Shown here piece by piece: positions 35,214-44,403 of a stretch of 55,579 nucleotides of DNA. Each line of letters starts with the position of its first letter. Within the stretch, counting starts at the first letter, position 1. The position numbers were made by a program, and so were the translations under genes. The stretch comes from Spirochaetaceae bacterium UBA1306 (GTDB lineage: Bacteria; Spirochaetota; Spirochaetia; Treponematales; Rectinemataceae), in the NCBI GenBank assembly GCA_002307245.1, contig DBTW01000098.1:1-55579 (forward strand). The letters are read 5' to 3'. The notes beneath the pieces are model-generated. The model was not told the origin of the DNA and ran no database searches. It saw only the letters and a list, made by a program, of their open reading frames with translations.

Positions 35214-35496
35214 TCCTATGCCTCCGTTGGAAAAGAAATACGCACGAGAAAATCCGGGAAAACGATGTCTATTGTCATACTGCAAACCCCATGCCATGGA
35301 TTTGCGATCGTTCGAGAAAAACGATAATCATGTCCTAGCTGCAGAAAAGTGCATGATAATCGCACACTATAAATAAACAGCCATGAACTGGTGCATATTT
35401 ATACACGAACAGGCCTCTTGGGACAATATTGATTTTAACTAATTTACAACATCGCCGTGGGAAGAGAGCGAGCGTAGCGACGTTTAGGTAGGCCGA
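35214..35496 (-). promoter_or_regulatory. Long leader and promoter of the LIV operon
   Basis: Minus-strand TTGTCC (plus 35421-35426), 17 nt and TATAAA (35398-35403) predict a start about 180 nt upstream of the gene. The leader contains a near-perfect hairpin: arms at 35322-35332 and 35352-35362, CGATAATCATG against CATGATAATCG, 10 of 11 paired, with a PstI-like CTGCAG in the 19-nt loop. The purpose (operator or RNA switch) is unknown. No other gene lies in this stretch. Confidence 0.5.
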
Positions 35497-36342
35497 TCAT
35501 AGACGCCGGCGATAATACTCCCTGGCGCTGATCGTCTCGAAGCCGGCCTTCCTGTAAATATGATAGGCGTTCGCGTTGAGGCTATTCACGTCGAGCTCGA
35601 TCTCCAGGCCCTCGGCATGGAGCATCGCGAGGACCATCCCGAGCAGGGCTTGGCCTATGCCCCGTCCCCGCGAAGCCTTATCCACGACGAGGCCGTTGAT
35701 CGAGACCTTGCGGCCATCATATCCGAGGGAACAGGCGCCTACGAGGCGCCCGCCCAGGAAGGCTCCATAGCTCCTGCGGTCGCACGAGGCGAAGGTCGCC
35801 CGCTCGAAATCTTCCGTCTCCTCGCGCGAATCGCCGAACTCGCAGGAGCGCAGCTCCACGAGCGCCTCGAGCCGGTCGATGCCGAGGCGCTCCAACGCGA
35901 GCTCGGGGCCTCCGGGCGCGCGAACGGGCGCAAGGCCCGCGTAGCGCATCGCATACTCCGTGTACTCGTGGCCCGCCCCTAGACGCGAGGCCAGGCTCTT
36001 GCCTCCGGCCGAGCGACTGTCGACGACAAGGAGCTCATCCCGGTAACCGTAACGACAGAGCTCTTCCTCGGCCGCACGGAGCATGGCCGCGAAGACGCCC
36101 TGGCGCCTCGATTCAGGAAGGACGAGACCGCCGATCTCGGCCTCGTCCTTCCTCGGGGCGAAGACATAGAGGGCGCCCAGCAGGCGATCCCCTTCGCCGG
36201 CCAGGAAAAGGCTCCCCATATCCTTATGCGCGTTGAGCGAACTAGCCAACTCCAGGAAGGCATAGCCATCGTGGGCCCGGCACGCGGAGAGTAGTCCCTC
36301 CAGTCCAGGCGTCTTTACGGAAGCGGCGGCTTCGATTCGCAT
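35497..36342 (-). CDS. Tandem GNAT N-acetyltransferase-like protein
   Basis: Two GNAT folds in one chain (about 1-125 and 145-281). Acetyl-CoA loops read SRRQGVFAAML in the first half and SRGRGIGQALL in the second, the latter matching the canonical R/QxxGxG/A; the first is degenerate. The C-terminal ELDVNSLNANAYHIYRKAGF segment is a typical GNAT motif B. 281 residues. Acceptor unknown. Own promoter at 36370-36398. Confidence 0.85.
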   Translation of the reverse strand: MRIEAAASVKTPGLEGLLSACRAHDGYAFLELASSLNAHKDMGSLFLAGEGDRLLGALYVFAPRKDEAEIGGLVLPESRRQGVFAAMLRAAEEELCRYGYRDELLVVDSRSAGGKSLASRLGAGHEYTEYAMRYAGLAPVRAPGGPELALERLGIDRLEALVELRSCEFGDSREETEDFERATFASCDRRSYGAFLGGRLVGACSLGYDGRKVSINGLVVDKASRGRGIGQALLGMVLAMLHAEGLEIELDVNSLNANAYHIYRKAGFETISAREYYRRRL

Positions 36343-36369
36343 GGTGCAGCTCCTCTGTTAGGCTCCCAT

Positions 36370-36398
36370 CCTATAGCGGCGAGGCGCTTCCTGGTCAA
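36370..36398 (-). promoter_or_regulatory. GNAT gene promoter
   Basis: Minus-strand TTGACC (plus 36393-36398), 17 nt and TATAGG (36370-36375), followed by GAGGAG 9 nt before the ATG. Confidence 0.6.
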
Positions 36399-36501
36399 GG
36401 CTGCTTGAACGCTTATACAGGTTAGGTGCCCTATCCGCCCCATGCCATCGCGCGCCTAGGCCTCATAGCTGCGGATCTTCGTCGAGGCTCGGAATCCTTC
36501 A

Positions 36502-36530
36502 TTGTATTGCGCTTATAAAAAGAGTACTTT
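36502..36530 (+). promoter_or_regulatory. Promoter candidate for the orphan gene at 36565
   Basis: TTGTAT (36502-36507), 17 nt and TACTTT (36525-36530), within a locally AT-rich patch; an alternative TTGCGC/TAAATT pair overlaps it. Confidence 0.4.
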
Positions 36531-36564
36531 AAATTGAGCTAATCGCGCTAAAAAGAGGGAAACC

Positions 36565-37110
36565 ATGATAACCCAGACTGAAGAGTACAAGAAGATGATC
36601 AGTCATAGGCTCGAGGAGAACGTCAAATCCTTCAAGCTGCTCTACGCGATACAGCATTACGGCAACTGCATATCGATCATGTGCCAGGAATTGGACCAGA
36701 TGATCAGCCTATTGTTCATACTCAATAGCAGCGCGATCCAAAGGAAGCAATTCATGGAATCGTCGAATAACAGCCATAAGCTGTTCATCCTCAGCCGCGA
36801 AGGCAAGAAGGAATACATCACCGACGAGATCCTGCTGAAATACGCGGATACCTTGACCGGCTGGGACAAGAGCATCTACGAATTCGGCTTCGCCTTCAGT
36901 AAGCTATCCAATAACTTCAACTACGGATCCAAGGATCCCATCAAAAGCATGGGCGAAGCCGACAGGACGAAGCTCCTCAACTACGTCCAAGCCTATCATA
37001 GCCCCGAATTCCCGCCTGACTTCTCCCTGAACGACCTGATCCCGATCCTTCCGGCGATAATCGAGCAGATATCCCTGAACCTGAAGAAGTACATGGAGAA
37101 GCTGCAATAG
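36565..37110 (+). CDS. Orphan protein of unknown function, AT-richer than neighbours
   Basis: 181 residues, helical, no signal peptide or membrane segment. Rich in Lys, Asn, Ile, Tyr and Ser rather than the Ala/Arg/Gly of nearby proteins, and its DNA is visibly less GC-rich, so recent transfer is plausible. Short hydrophobic stretches (SIMCQELDQMISLLFIL) look like buried helices. No family recognised. GAGGG lies 6 nt before ATG. Sits alone between the GNAT gene and the sugar locus, convergent with the GH3 gene. Confidence 0.72.
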   Translation: MITQTEEYKKMISHRLEENVKSFKLLYAIQHYGNCISIMCQELDQMISLLFILNSSAIQRKQFMESSNNSHKLFILSREGKKEYITDEILLKYADTLTGWDKSIYEFGFAFSKLSNNFNYGSKDPIKSMGEADRTKLLNYVQAYHSPEFPPDFSLNDLIPILPAIIEQISLNLKKYMEKLQ

Positions 37111-37140
37111 CTCGAAGCCGTAGCGCCGAGCTAGGGTCGC

Positions 37141-39276
37141 TCACGTGACTTCGAACTCGATCGGCCGCAAATCCTCCTGGCGGGAGCTCGTGCCGACCCA
37201 GGCCCGGAAGCGGCCCGACTCCACCACCCGCCTCCCCGCCGCGTCGACGATGCTTAAGTCAGAAATGGGCAGCTCTAGACAGACATCGGCCCGCGCTCCG
37301 GCGGCTAAGGCTATCCGTCGAAAGGCCTTAAGCTCGCGAACCGCCCAGGTGGCCGAGGTCACCAAGTCCTCGATATACAACTGTAACACCTCGACGCCGT
37401 CCCTGCCCCCGACATTGACGATCTCGATCCTTAGCTCGAGTCTTTCGCCTTTTCCAAGCCGAGCGGAGAGCAGCCTGGGTACGCCGAGGCTGAAACGGGT
37501 GTAGCTCAAGCCAAAGCCGAAGGCGAACGTAGGCTCCTGCGTCAAGTCCGCGTAGCGGGCGCCGTGCTGCCCCCGCACCTGGTTATAGTAGACCGGCTGC
37601 TGACCGACATGGGCGGGGAAGGACACCGTCAACTTACCGGAAGGGTTGATCAACCCGAAGAGGAGCTCGGCGATAGCCCGCCCGCCTTCCATACCAGGAT
37701 TGAAGGCTTCGACAACCGCGGGCGCCGTCGCCAGGCAGGCCGGCAGCACGAGGGGCTTGGAGTTGATCAGGATCACGATCACGGGCTTGCCCCAGGACAT
37801 GGCGCGCAAGGCCAATTCCACTTGGCCATTCTGCAATTCCAGGGTAGCGGTGCTCTTGGTCTCGCCGATCAGGCCTATGTCGTCGCCCAACGCTAGCGCG
37901 ATCAAGTCGGCCCGTTCCGCTTCGTCCCCTCCCACCAGCCGCCAGCCCACCGGAAGCAGCTCGCGCAGGCCATCGGACACCGTAGTAATGGTCGAGCGGG
38001 GATGGGAGGAGCCGTTCGAACCGACCATCTGGCCGGCGCCCAGGCTCCAGTCGCCGAGCTGCGCGAGCGGATTGTCGGCATTGGGGCCCAGGAGGGCGAT
38101 CGTCCGCCCAAGCGACGGATCGAGGGGCAGCAGCGCCTTGCCGTCCACGGCCTCGTTGCGGAGCAGTACCAGGGACTCGCGAGCGGCCCGCAGATTGACC
38201 TCCCGATGCTCTTCGCAATTTATGCGGGCCATTTCGGCGCTGTCGCATCGACCTGGGTCCTCGAAGAGCCCGAGACGAAATTTCGCCCTCAGCACGCGAG
38301 CGACCGCCTCGTCGAGCTCGGCCTCGGCTAACAGCCCTCGCCGGACAGCCTCCTGGCAACCCTGGAAGAACTCCGGAGTGGCCATGATAAGATCGTTGCC
38401 GGACTTGAGCGCCAAGGCCGCCGCATCGGCGTAATCGGCGCAGACCTTCTGGTCGGTGACCAGGGTGCCTACATTGTTCCAATCGGTCACGAGGATGCCG
38501 TCGAAGCCCCACTCATCCTTGAGAACTTCCCGCAGCAGCCAGCGGTTCGCCGTCGAAGGCAGGCCGTCGATGGACTGGTAGCCTGTCATGAAGGCGCGGC
38601 ATCCTTCCCTGGCCGCCCGCTCGAAAGGCGGGAGGAACCAGGAGGCCAGTTTTCGTCTCGAGAGATCGGCTTCAGAGGCGTCGCGGCCGCCCAAGGTCTC
38701 AGAATAACCGGCATAGTGCTTGGCGGTGGCCATCACGGCGCGGGGATCCTCCATCGACTCGCCCTGATAGCCCTTGATCATGGCCAAGCCTAGTTCCCCG
38801 ATCAGGAATGGATCCTCGCCGAAGGTTTCCCCTACCCGCCCCCAGCGGAGATCGCGAGCCAGGCAGAGCACTGGTGAAAAATTCCACTTGAGACCGGTCG
38901 CCCGCATCTCCCGGGCGGTCACGCGCGCGACTTCGCGGAGCAGCTCGGTATCCCAGGAGCAGGCCAAGGCGAGTTGGGTCGGAAAGATGGCGGCGCCTGC
39001 CCAGAAGGAATGGCCGTGGATGGCATCGTCGGCCAGGAGTATCGGGATGCCCAGGCGGGTCGCCAGGGCCGCTTCGATGGCGGCGTCGGCGTCGCGGCCA
39101 TTGATATGCAGGAGGGCCCCAACATCATATTCGCGGATGAGGTCGGCGTAGACCTCCTGGCCATCGAGCATGAGGAGCTGCCCCGCCTTTTCCGACAGGG
39201 TCATGCGCGAGATGAGGAGCTCGACCCTTCTCTCTACCGGCAGGCTCGCGTCCAGCCAGGGCTTGGTACCGCTCAT
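37141..39276 (-). CDS. Glycoside hydrolase family 3 (beta-glucosidase/xylosidase type)
   Basis: Removes terminal beta-linked sugars from oligosaccharides. The N-terminal barrel has KH (186-187), the DDAIHG loop (93-98) and nucleophile D265 in ILVTDWNN. The second alpha/beta domain spans about 370-560 and an Fn3-like domain 600-700 closes the chain. No signal peptide, so hydrolysis should occur inside the cell after import. 711 residues, typical BglX length. Last gene of the operon, overlapping the amidohydrolase stop (ATGA). The sugar (Glc or Xyl) cannot be told by eye. Confidence 0.93.
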   Translation of the reverse strand: MSGTKPWLDASLPVERRVELLISRMTLSEKAGQLLMLDGQEVYADLIREYDVGALLHINGRDADAAIEAALATRLGIPILLADDAIHGHSFWAGAAIFPTQLALACSWDTELLREVARVTAREMRATGLKWNFSPVLCLARDLRWGRVGETFGEDPFLIGELGLAMIKGYQGESMEDPRAVMATAKHYAGYSETLGGRDASEADLSRRKLASWFLPPFERAAREGCRAFMTGYQSIDGLPSTANRWLLREVLKDEWGFDGILVTDWNNVGTLVTDQKVCADYADAAALALKSGNDLIMATPEFFQGCQEAVRRGLLAEAELDEAVARVLRAKFRLGLFEDPGRCDSAEMARINCEEHREVNLRAARESLVLLRNEAVDGKALLPLDPSLGRTIALLGPNADNPLAQLGDWSLGAGQMVGSNGSSHPRSTITTVSDGLRELLPVGWRLVGGDEAERADLIALALGDDIGLIGETKSTATLELQNGQVELALRAMSWGKPVIVILINSKPLVLPACLATAPAVVEAFNPGMEGGRAIAELLFGLINPSGKLTVSFPAHVGQQPVYYNQVRGQHGARYADLTQEPTFAFGFGLSYTRFSLGVPRLLSARLGKGERLELRIEIVNVGGRDGVEVLQLYIEDLVTSATWAVRELKAFRRIALAAGARADVCLELPISDLSIVDAAGRRVVESGRFRAWVGTSSRQEDLRPIEFEVT

Positions 39277-40346
39277 TTCCGTAGCCCCGTAGCAGCGCTA
39301 TCCACAGGCGGGGACAGCAGCGCCATGGCGTTCCCGTGAAAAATGGACTCCGCCCCGGCCCTGCCGACGCCGACAGTCTCGCAGGCTTTTTTTATTGCAA
39401 GGATCTCTTCGTAAAGGAAGAAGCCGAGATTCAGGGCATCCTGGCCTTCGAGCTCGGCCATATGCGCGTCGCCGGAAACATCGCCATACAGCCCCTTCGG
39501 TACGAGGTTCACGTAGGTTCCGCCGCGGCATATCCGACGCATGCGCATCCGCGTGATCGGAAGATCGCTGCCGAAAAGGCAGCGTTCCGGCCCGAAGGCG
39601 TCGAGGAACTTCGAGAAGACCGCCGCGTTGGTGTTGGCGGAGAAATCGAATAGCATTCGTTTGGTCGTCCGCAGCGCGCCAAGCGCCGCGCCGAGGTCTT
39701 CCTCGCAATAGGCTCGTCCAGCGTGCGCGACCACGAGACGCAGGCGAGGATAATCCCTCTCGATTTCGAGCAGTTGCGCGAGATTTACCGGGTCGCGCAA
39801 TCGTCCGGACCGAGGGATATGCAGCATGACTATGCCGCCCCTGCGGTCGATGGCTTCGAGCTGCCGGCGGGGGAGGAAATCGAAGATGCGAATCTCATCG
39901 CCGGGAAGGTAGCTCGGCGCGAAGCTCAGGTAGACCTTGATCCCCGCAAAGGAACCGGCTTCGAGCCGAGCTTCCAGCTCCGCATCGTCCCATTCCGGCC
40001 TGGAGAAGAGCAAGGCGGGGAAGCCCCTCGACCGTGCGGCCTCCGCGACGTAGGCGTTCATGCCCTCCAGGTCGTCGTCCGGCCCCGCCTCGCCGAACAC
40101 GAGGGGAGTCACAGCCTTGTCCGGGAAGAGGATGCGATAGGTTTCGACGAGATCCTCCATCGAGTCATCCCGCGCGACAAGGGCGGGCCAGGAAACAACT
40201 CGGTCGAATTCGGCTGCCCCGTGCCTCTTATATGCGTCCAGCCAAACATGAGCGTGGATATCCACGATCGCGTCGGGGAGGAAATCCCGAATCATGGAGC
40301 TATAGACCTCCGCGTCGCGAGGGCCGTATTCGAAGAGCGCGCTCAC
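39273..40346 (-). CDS. Amidohydrolase-2 family hydrolase
   Basis: TIM-barrel metal hydrolase of the group that includes sugar lactonases and decarboxylases. Ligands: DIHAHVW, MLHIPRSG, VVAHAGR and LFGSDLPI. GTG 40346 overlaps the upstream stop as GTGA and GGAGAGG lies 7 nt before it, so it is preferred to 40382. About 357 residues. Placed in the sugar operon; a lactonase step after sugar oxidation is an attractive but unproven role. Confidence 0.82.
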   Translation of the reverse strand: MSALFEYGPRDAEVYSSMIRDFLPDAIVDIHAHVWLDAYKRHGAAEFDRVVSWPALVARDDSMEDLVETYRILFPDKAVTPLVFGEAGPDDDLEGMNAYVAEAARSRGFPALLFSRPEWDDAELEARLEAGSFAGIKVYLSFAPSYLPGDEIRIFDFLPRRQLEAIDRRGGIVMLHIPRSGRLRDPVNLAQLLEIERDYPRLRLVVAHAGRAYCEEDLGAALGALRTTKRMLFDFSANTNAAVFSKFLDAFGPERCLFGSDLPITRMRMRRICRGGTYVNLVPKGLYGDVSGDAHMAELEGQDALNLGFFLYEEILAIKKACETVGVGRAGAESIFHGNAMALLSPPVDSAATGLRK

Positions 40347-41746
40347 GCGGAGGCCTCTCCGCGCAGGACTATGATGTCCCAACCCATGGCTGAGGCGAAG
40401 CTTTCCAGCTCACGTTCCAGCTCTCCGTAACACAGGGCGCAGTGGTGGGTTCCTCCGGCGCGACTGTAGCGCTCCAGGAACCTGGCCAGGGGCAAGGCCG
40501 GCTTGAACCAGCCGTGCACGGTATCGCCCAGGGCATCATGGGGCGGCAACTCGATGTCGCCTGGAGATAGGATCAACTTGTACCGCCCGCGGCCGGCAGG
40601 CGCAAGATTCACCATCCAGCTCCGGCCGGGGCGAAGGCGCCCCGTCAACGCGACGGGATTCCCCGTATGCGTATAGGCGGGGCCTTGCTCGACGATGGAC
40701 GGCTTGCCCTCCATGAGTCCCGGGTTCATTTCCCCCATGTGGCTCAAGAGGACTCGGTCATGCGCCCAGTCCGGGCAGAACATCTCGGCGAAAGTCGTCT
40801 CGGAAACGACCGAAAGCAAGGAGCCGACTAGGGCGGCGGTCAGGATATCGCCCTCGCCCGCGTACCCGATGCCCCGCCGCATGGCGAGGCAGGCTTCGAT
40901 GAACGGAAGGCGCGGCAGAGCGGGCTGATCGTCGGCGACCATAAAATTGAGGGTAAAGGCGTCCAGTTTCTCCTCTTCCATCCAGCGCCTCAGGGCCAGC
41001 CCCGTCCGGATCGACTCGCGGTAGGCCCCATTCGAAACAGTCCCCCTATCGAGCAGCCCCTCCATCCGCTCGACCTCATCGTCGACCTCGGCTTCCCCGA
41101 CTCCGGCCAAGCGCTTCGCGCCCCGCTCGAAATCGAAGAAAAGCGTCTTGATGCCGAGGTCGGACTCGAGCTCCGCGGGCGGCACCTGGAAGTCCCCCAT
41201 GCCATTGAAGGGACCGCCGACGCTACCCACCCGCGACCGCCGCAGGGACGCCGCCATAGCCGCGCCCCTCACGCGCGAGACCACGCGGTCCAGCACGTCC
41301 GAATCCTCCCAATGCCCCGCTTCCACGTCGTAGGCCTTGCCCGCCCGCATGAGCAGGTTGCAGAGGTCCTGCACGCCGTGAATGCCGTGGTTGTACATGA
41401 TCCTGTCCGAGGCGACCTTCTCCCCGAAATCGCGGTCCGGGGTCGTGTCCAGCAGCACGAGGGGCAGCCTCGTGCCCGACAAGACCGCGGCGGATTCGAG
41501 CGAGGGCGAATACGCGAGGTGGAGCGTGACGATCGCGTCGACGCCCTCGTCCTCGCAGCTCCGGACGGCGGCGGCGAATTCGCCGTGCAGCCTGCAGATA
41601 GGCAACTTCGCCAATCGGAGCCCTCGCCGCTCAAGCTCCCCGCCGATGAGGGCGAGGAAGCGCTCCATGCCTTCCCGCGCATAGGCTTCTTTCTGGTCGT
41701 AGATCTCTAGATAGAGCGGCAGTAAGCCTGCCTTGATGCTTTTCAT
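40343..41746 (-). CDS. L-fucose/L-arabinose isomerase-like protein
   Basis: 467 residues with the layout of the L-fucose/L-arabinose isomerase superfamily: alpha/beta N-terminal domain (VDAIVTLHLAYSPS, near 75-90), central region with SETTFAEMFCPDWAHDRVLLSHMGEMNP (about 310-340) and a C-terminal beta-barrel with THHCALCYG. Candidate metal/active residues are E313-type (SETTF) and H/E in SHMGEMN; a full catalytic set should be checked by alignment. It may convert an aldose to the ketose taken by the adjacent FGGY kinase. Start overlaps the kinase stop (ATGA). Confidence 0.85.
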   Translation of the reverse strand: MKSIKAGLLPLYLEIYDQKEAYAREGMERFLALIGGELERRGLRLAKLPICRLHGEFAAAVRSCEDEGVDAIVTLHLAYSPSLESAAVLSGTRLPLVLLDTTPDRDFGEKVASDRIMYNHGIHGVQDLCNLLMRAGKAYDVEAGHWEDSDVLDRVVSRVRGAAMAASLRRSRVGSVGGPFNGMGDFQVPPAELESDLGIKTLFFDFERGAKRLAGVGEAEVDDEVERMEGLLDRGTVSNGAYRESIRTGLALRRWMEEEKLDAFTLNFMVADDQPALPRLPFIEACLAMRRGIGYAGEGDILTAALVGSLLSVVSETTFAEMFCPDWAHDRVLLSHMGEMNPGLMEGKPSIVEQGPAYTHTGNPVALTGRLRPGRSWMVNLAPAGRGRYKLILSPGDIELPPHDALGDTVHGWFKPALPLARFLERYSRAGGTHHCALCYGELERELESFASAMGWDIIVLRGEASA

Positions 41747-43242
41747 GACTTCGCTCCCTGTCGCGGCGCTCCGGCTTCTAGGCCGTATTGTCTGTCTATC
41801 ATCTCGAGCCCCGCGCGGTACCGCCCGAATTTCGCCATCAGGCGATCGCGCTCTTCCCGAGGCCAGGGCTCGATAATCGATCCGGGGTTCATGCCGCGCA
41901 CCGCGGCGCCCAGGTCCGCCCAGAGCCCGGCCCCGACGCCGGCTATCGCGGCGGCCCCCAGGGCCGCGGAATCCGGGTCAGCCAGGGCCAAGGCCTCCTG
42001 GTCCACGACGGAGGCGACGAGGCCTTTCCAATAGGGACTGCGGAGGGCGCCGCCGGTGACATTTATCCGGGACGACTCGATGCCGGCCGAACTGAATTCC
42101 TCCAGGGCGAGCCTCATCTGGAAGGCGACGCCCTCCATGACGGCGGCCGCCAAGGTCCAGCGGTCGTGGCCCAAGGAAAGGCCGAGGAACGCGCCGCGAG
42201 GCCTGTCGTCCTCGGCGGGGAACTGGCCGCCGTTGAGCAGCGGGAGGAATAGCAAATCCTCCGCGGCGTTCCGCCGCCCAAGGAGCCTCGCATTCAATTC
42301 ATCGTAGCCGAAGTCGGATATCTCCCTCCGAAGCCACTCGAGGGCCGATCCCGCCGACGGCAGCGAAGCGAGTATGCCCCAGAGGCCGGCGACTATGTGC
42401 GGACCGGGCGATAGCCTCGATGCCGTGAAGAGCGGCGCATCGTGCACGGCCATGAGGACCCAGGCGGTTCCCGTGGACAGCATGATCTCGCCGGGGTGGA
42501 GGGTATCGGAACCCAGGCAGGCGCAGTATTGGTCATGGGCTCCGTTATACACCTTCACCTGAGGCGAGAGCCCCAGGGCCTCGGCAGCCTCGGGCTCGAG
42601 CCTGCCTAAAAAATCGCCCGTCGGCATCAGTTCGGGGAGTAGCGAAGGGTCGGCTCCCGTCCACGCGACGAGGCGCGGGTCCCAGGTCCCGCTTCCCAAG
42701 TCTAGGAGCTGGCGCGCCGCCGCGTTGGTCGGGTCGATAGCATAGCGCCCGACCAAGCGGTAATTCACGTATTCAAGGGTGGAAACGAAGCGTGACGCCC
42801 GCTCGAGCAAGCTCGGCTCATTTAAAGCGAGCCACCGAAGCTTGGCAGCGTCCAGACAGGCGCTCGCGGCCCAGCCTGTGCTGCGGTAGACGATCTCGTC
42901 GCCGAAGGCCTCCGCTAATTCGGCCGATTCCCTGCCTGCGCGAGTGTCCATCCAGGTAATGGCATTGTGGAGGGGCTTTCCTGATGCGTCGACCAGGAAA
43001 GAACTCGCGCCTTGGGTGGAAAGGGAAAGAGCGGCAACGAGGCGCGTATCGATGCCCGTGCAGGCGCCTCGCACGGCCTGGGCCAGGGCCGACCACCAGG
43101 CGGAAGGCTCCTGCTCCACCCGGCCCGGCCCCGCCTGGATCACGGGGTATGGCGCGTAACCGCGGCCGGAGATGCGGCCGCCTTCGTCTACGGCGAGAGC
43201 CTTGGCTCCGCTCGTTCCTATGTCGATGCCGAGCACGTACAC
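41743..43242 (-). CDS. FGGY-family sugar kinase (xylulokinase-like)
   Basis: Phosphorylates a ketose or polyol. N-terminal GIDIGTSGAKALAVD phosphate loop, ITWMDTRA, active-site base region YNGAHDQYCACLG, and C-terminal GGALRSPYW with ATP-binding glycines. Start GTG 43242, just after the Gfo/Idh stop at 43259; the longer 43416 start would run into that gene. About 499 residues, typical for XylB-like kinases. The sugar is unknown; xylulose is the first candidate because of the GH3, esterase and isomerase neighbours. Confidence 0.9.
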   Translation of the reverse strand: MYVLGIDIGTSGAKALAVDEGGRISGRGYAPYPVIQAGPGRVEQEPSAWWSALAQAVRGACTGIDTRLVAALSLSTQGASSFLVDASGKPLHNAITWMDTRAGRESAELAEAFGDEIVYRSTGWAASACLDAAKLRWLALNEPSLLERASRFVSTLEYVNYRLVGRYAIDPTNAAARQLLDLGSGTWDPRLVAWTGADPSLLPELMPTGDFLGRLEPEAAEALGLSPQVKVYNGAHDQYCACLGSDTLHPGEIMLSTGTAWVLMAVHDAPLFTASRLSPGPHIVAGLWGILASLPSAGSALEWLRREISDFGYDELNARLLGRRNAAEDLLFLPLLNGGQFPAEDDRPRGAFLGLSLGHDRWTLAAAVMEGVAFQMRLALEEFSSAGIESSRINVTGGALRSPYWKGLVASVVDQEALALADPDSAALGAAAIAGVGAGLWADLGAAVRGMNPGSIIEPWPREERDRLMAKFGRYRAGLEMIDRQYGLEAGAPRQGAKS

Positions 43243-43258
43243 GATCGTCTCCCCCCCC

Positions 43259-44401
43259 TCAAGCGACACTTTCCACTGCGCCCGACGCGGCGGAGCGCAG
43301 GGCGGCGGCGCAGAGAGCATGCGAAAGGCGGGTTTCTTCAGGCGTAAAGCACCCGAAGCGCAGGGGACGGCCGCAAAGCTCGTCGATGTAGGCGCCCCAC
43401 ATTTGAAGCAGCGCATCTGAGAAACCGAATTGGAAAATGGAGCCCGTCGCGGTCGGGAGCATGGAGCGGTAGCCCAGGTCGACCCTGTTCCATGATTGCT
43501 CGCCCGGAGTCCCGTCTAAGAAGCGGAAGGCGTTAGGGTCGTCAGTGCTATATTTGATCGAGCCGTCCATACCGTAGGCCTCGAGGAACCAGCGGTTCGT
43601 GGACCCGGGCTCGATGCGCTTAGTCTCGAGGTAGAGCGGAAAAGCCTCGCCCGAGGAGTCTTCCGCGTCGCACACGAGCGTAGCGTTGTCCCAGGTATCG
43701 CAGGCCGCCATGCCGCCCTTGCCGTCGGGACGCTCGCGCACGAGCTTGGAAAATCGGCCGTAGACTCGGCTCGGCACCCAGCCCGCGCGGAACGGCAGGT
43801 GTTGGGTATGAATGCCCAAGTCGCCGAGGCAGCCATAGGGACCATTGCGCGCCACAGTGCGCTTCCAGTTGATCGGCTTCGAGATGTCCAGATCGCTCGA
43901 ATGATTGAACCCAAACCTGGCCTCGATGATCCTGCCGAGGCGCCCCTCGGCGATCCACGAATAAGCCCGCTGGGCGCCCGGGAAATAGGGGAATTCCGAC
44001 GAGCAGCGGACGAAGGATTCGGGATGTTCCGCGGCTACGGCGAGGATGCGCGCATTCGCCGCCCTATCGATGCCGAAGGGCTTTTCGCCCATGAGATGCT
44101 TACCGGACTCGAGGATGTCGATGTAGATCCGTTCGTGCATATCATGGGGAACGGCGCAGTAAATCGCGTCGATATCGGGATCCTCCAAGAGCGCCCGATA
44201 GTCGGTGGCCGCGACCTTTATGGACGGGACGCGATCGAGGAACCAATCATGGGAGGCTTCCGATCTAGAGCAGATGCCCGCGATCACGGGAACCGCGGCG
44301 GGATCGAGCAGCTGGCCCCACCGCCCCACGACATCGACGAAGGCCTTGCCCATCAGCCCTAGTCCAATCACCCCGAAGCGGATTCGAGGCGCGTCTTTCA
44401 T
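43259..44401 (-). CDS. Gfo/Idh/MocA-family oxidoreductase (first copy)
   Basis: NAD(P)-dependent sugar or inositol oxidoreductase. Rossmann loop FGVIGLGLMG at the N-terminus, catalytic EKPFG motif (about 100-105) and the H/D in GDLGIHTQHL (about 180). 380 residues from ATG 44401, which has GGAGAG 8 nt upstream; starts further upstream would overlap the aminotransferase. A second, different member lies at 46956. Substrate unknown. Confidence 0.9.
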   Translation of the reverse strand: MKDAPRIRFGVIGLGLMGKAFVDVVGRWGQLLDPAAVPVIAGICSRSEASHDWFLDRVPSIKVAATDYRALLEDPDIDAIYCAVPHDMHERIYIDILESGKHLMGEKPFGIDRAANARILAVAAEHPESFVRCSSEFPYFPGAQRAYSWIAEGRLGRIIEARFGFNHSSDLDISKPINWKRTVARNGPYGCLGDLGIHTQHLPFRAGWVPSRVYGRFSKLVRERPDGKGGMAACDTWDNATLVCDAEDSSGEAFPLYLETKRIEPGSTNRWFLEAYGMDGSIKYSTDDPNAFRFLDGTPGEQSWNRVDLGYRSMLPTATGSIFQFGFSDALLQMWGAYIDELCGRPLRFGCFTPEETRLSHALCAAALRSAASGAVESVA

Positions 44402-44403
44402 GC

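Noticed and set aside
33975..35327. 450-codon plus-strand frame opposite the LIV binding protein
   Set aside because: Antisense shadow; the lipoprotein signal and binding-protein motifs are on the minus strand.
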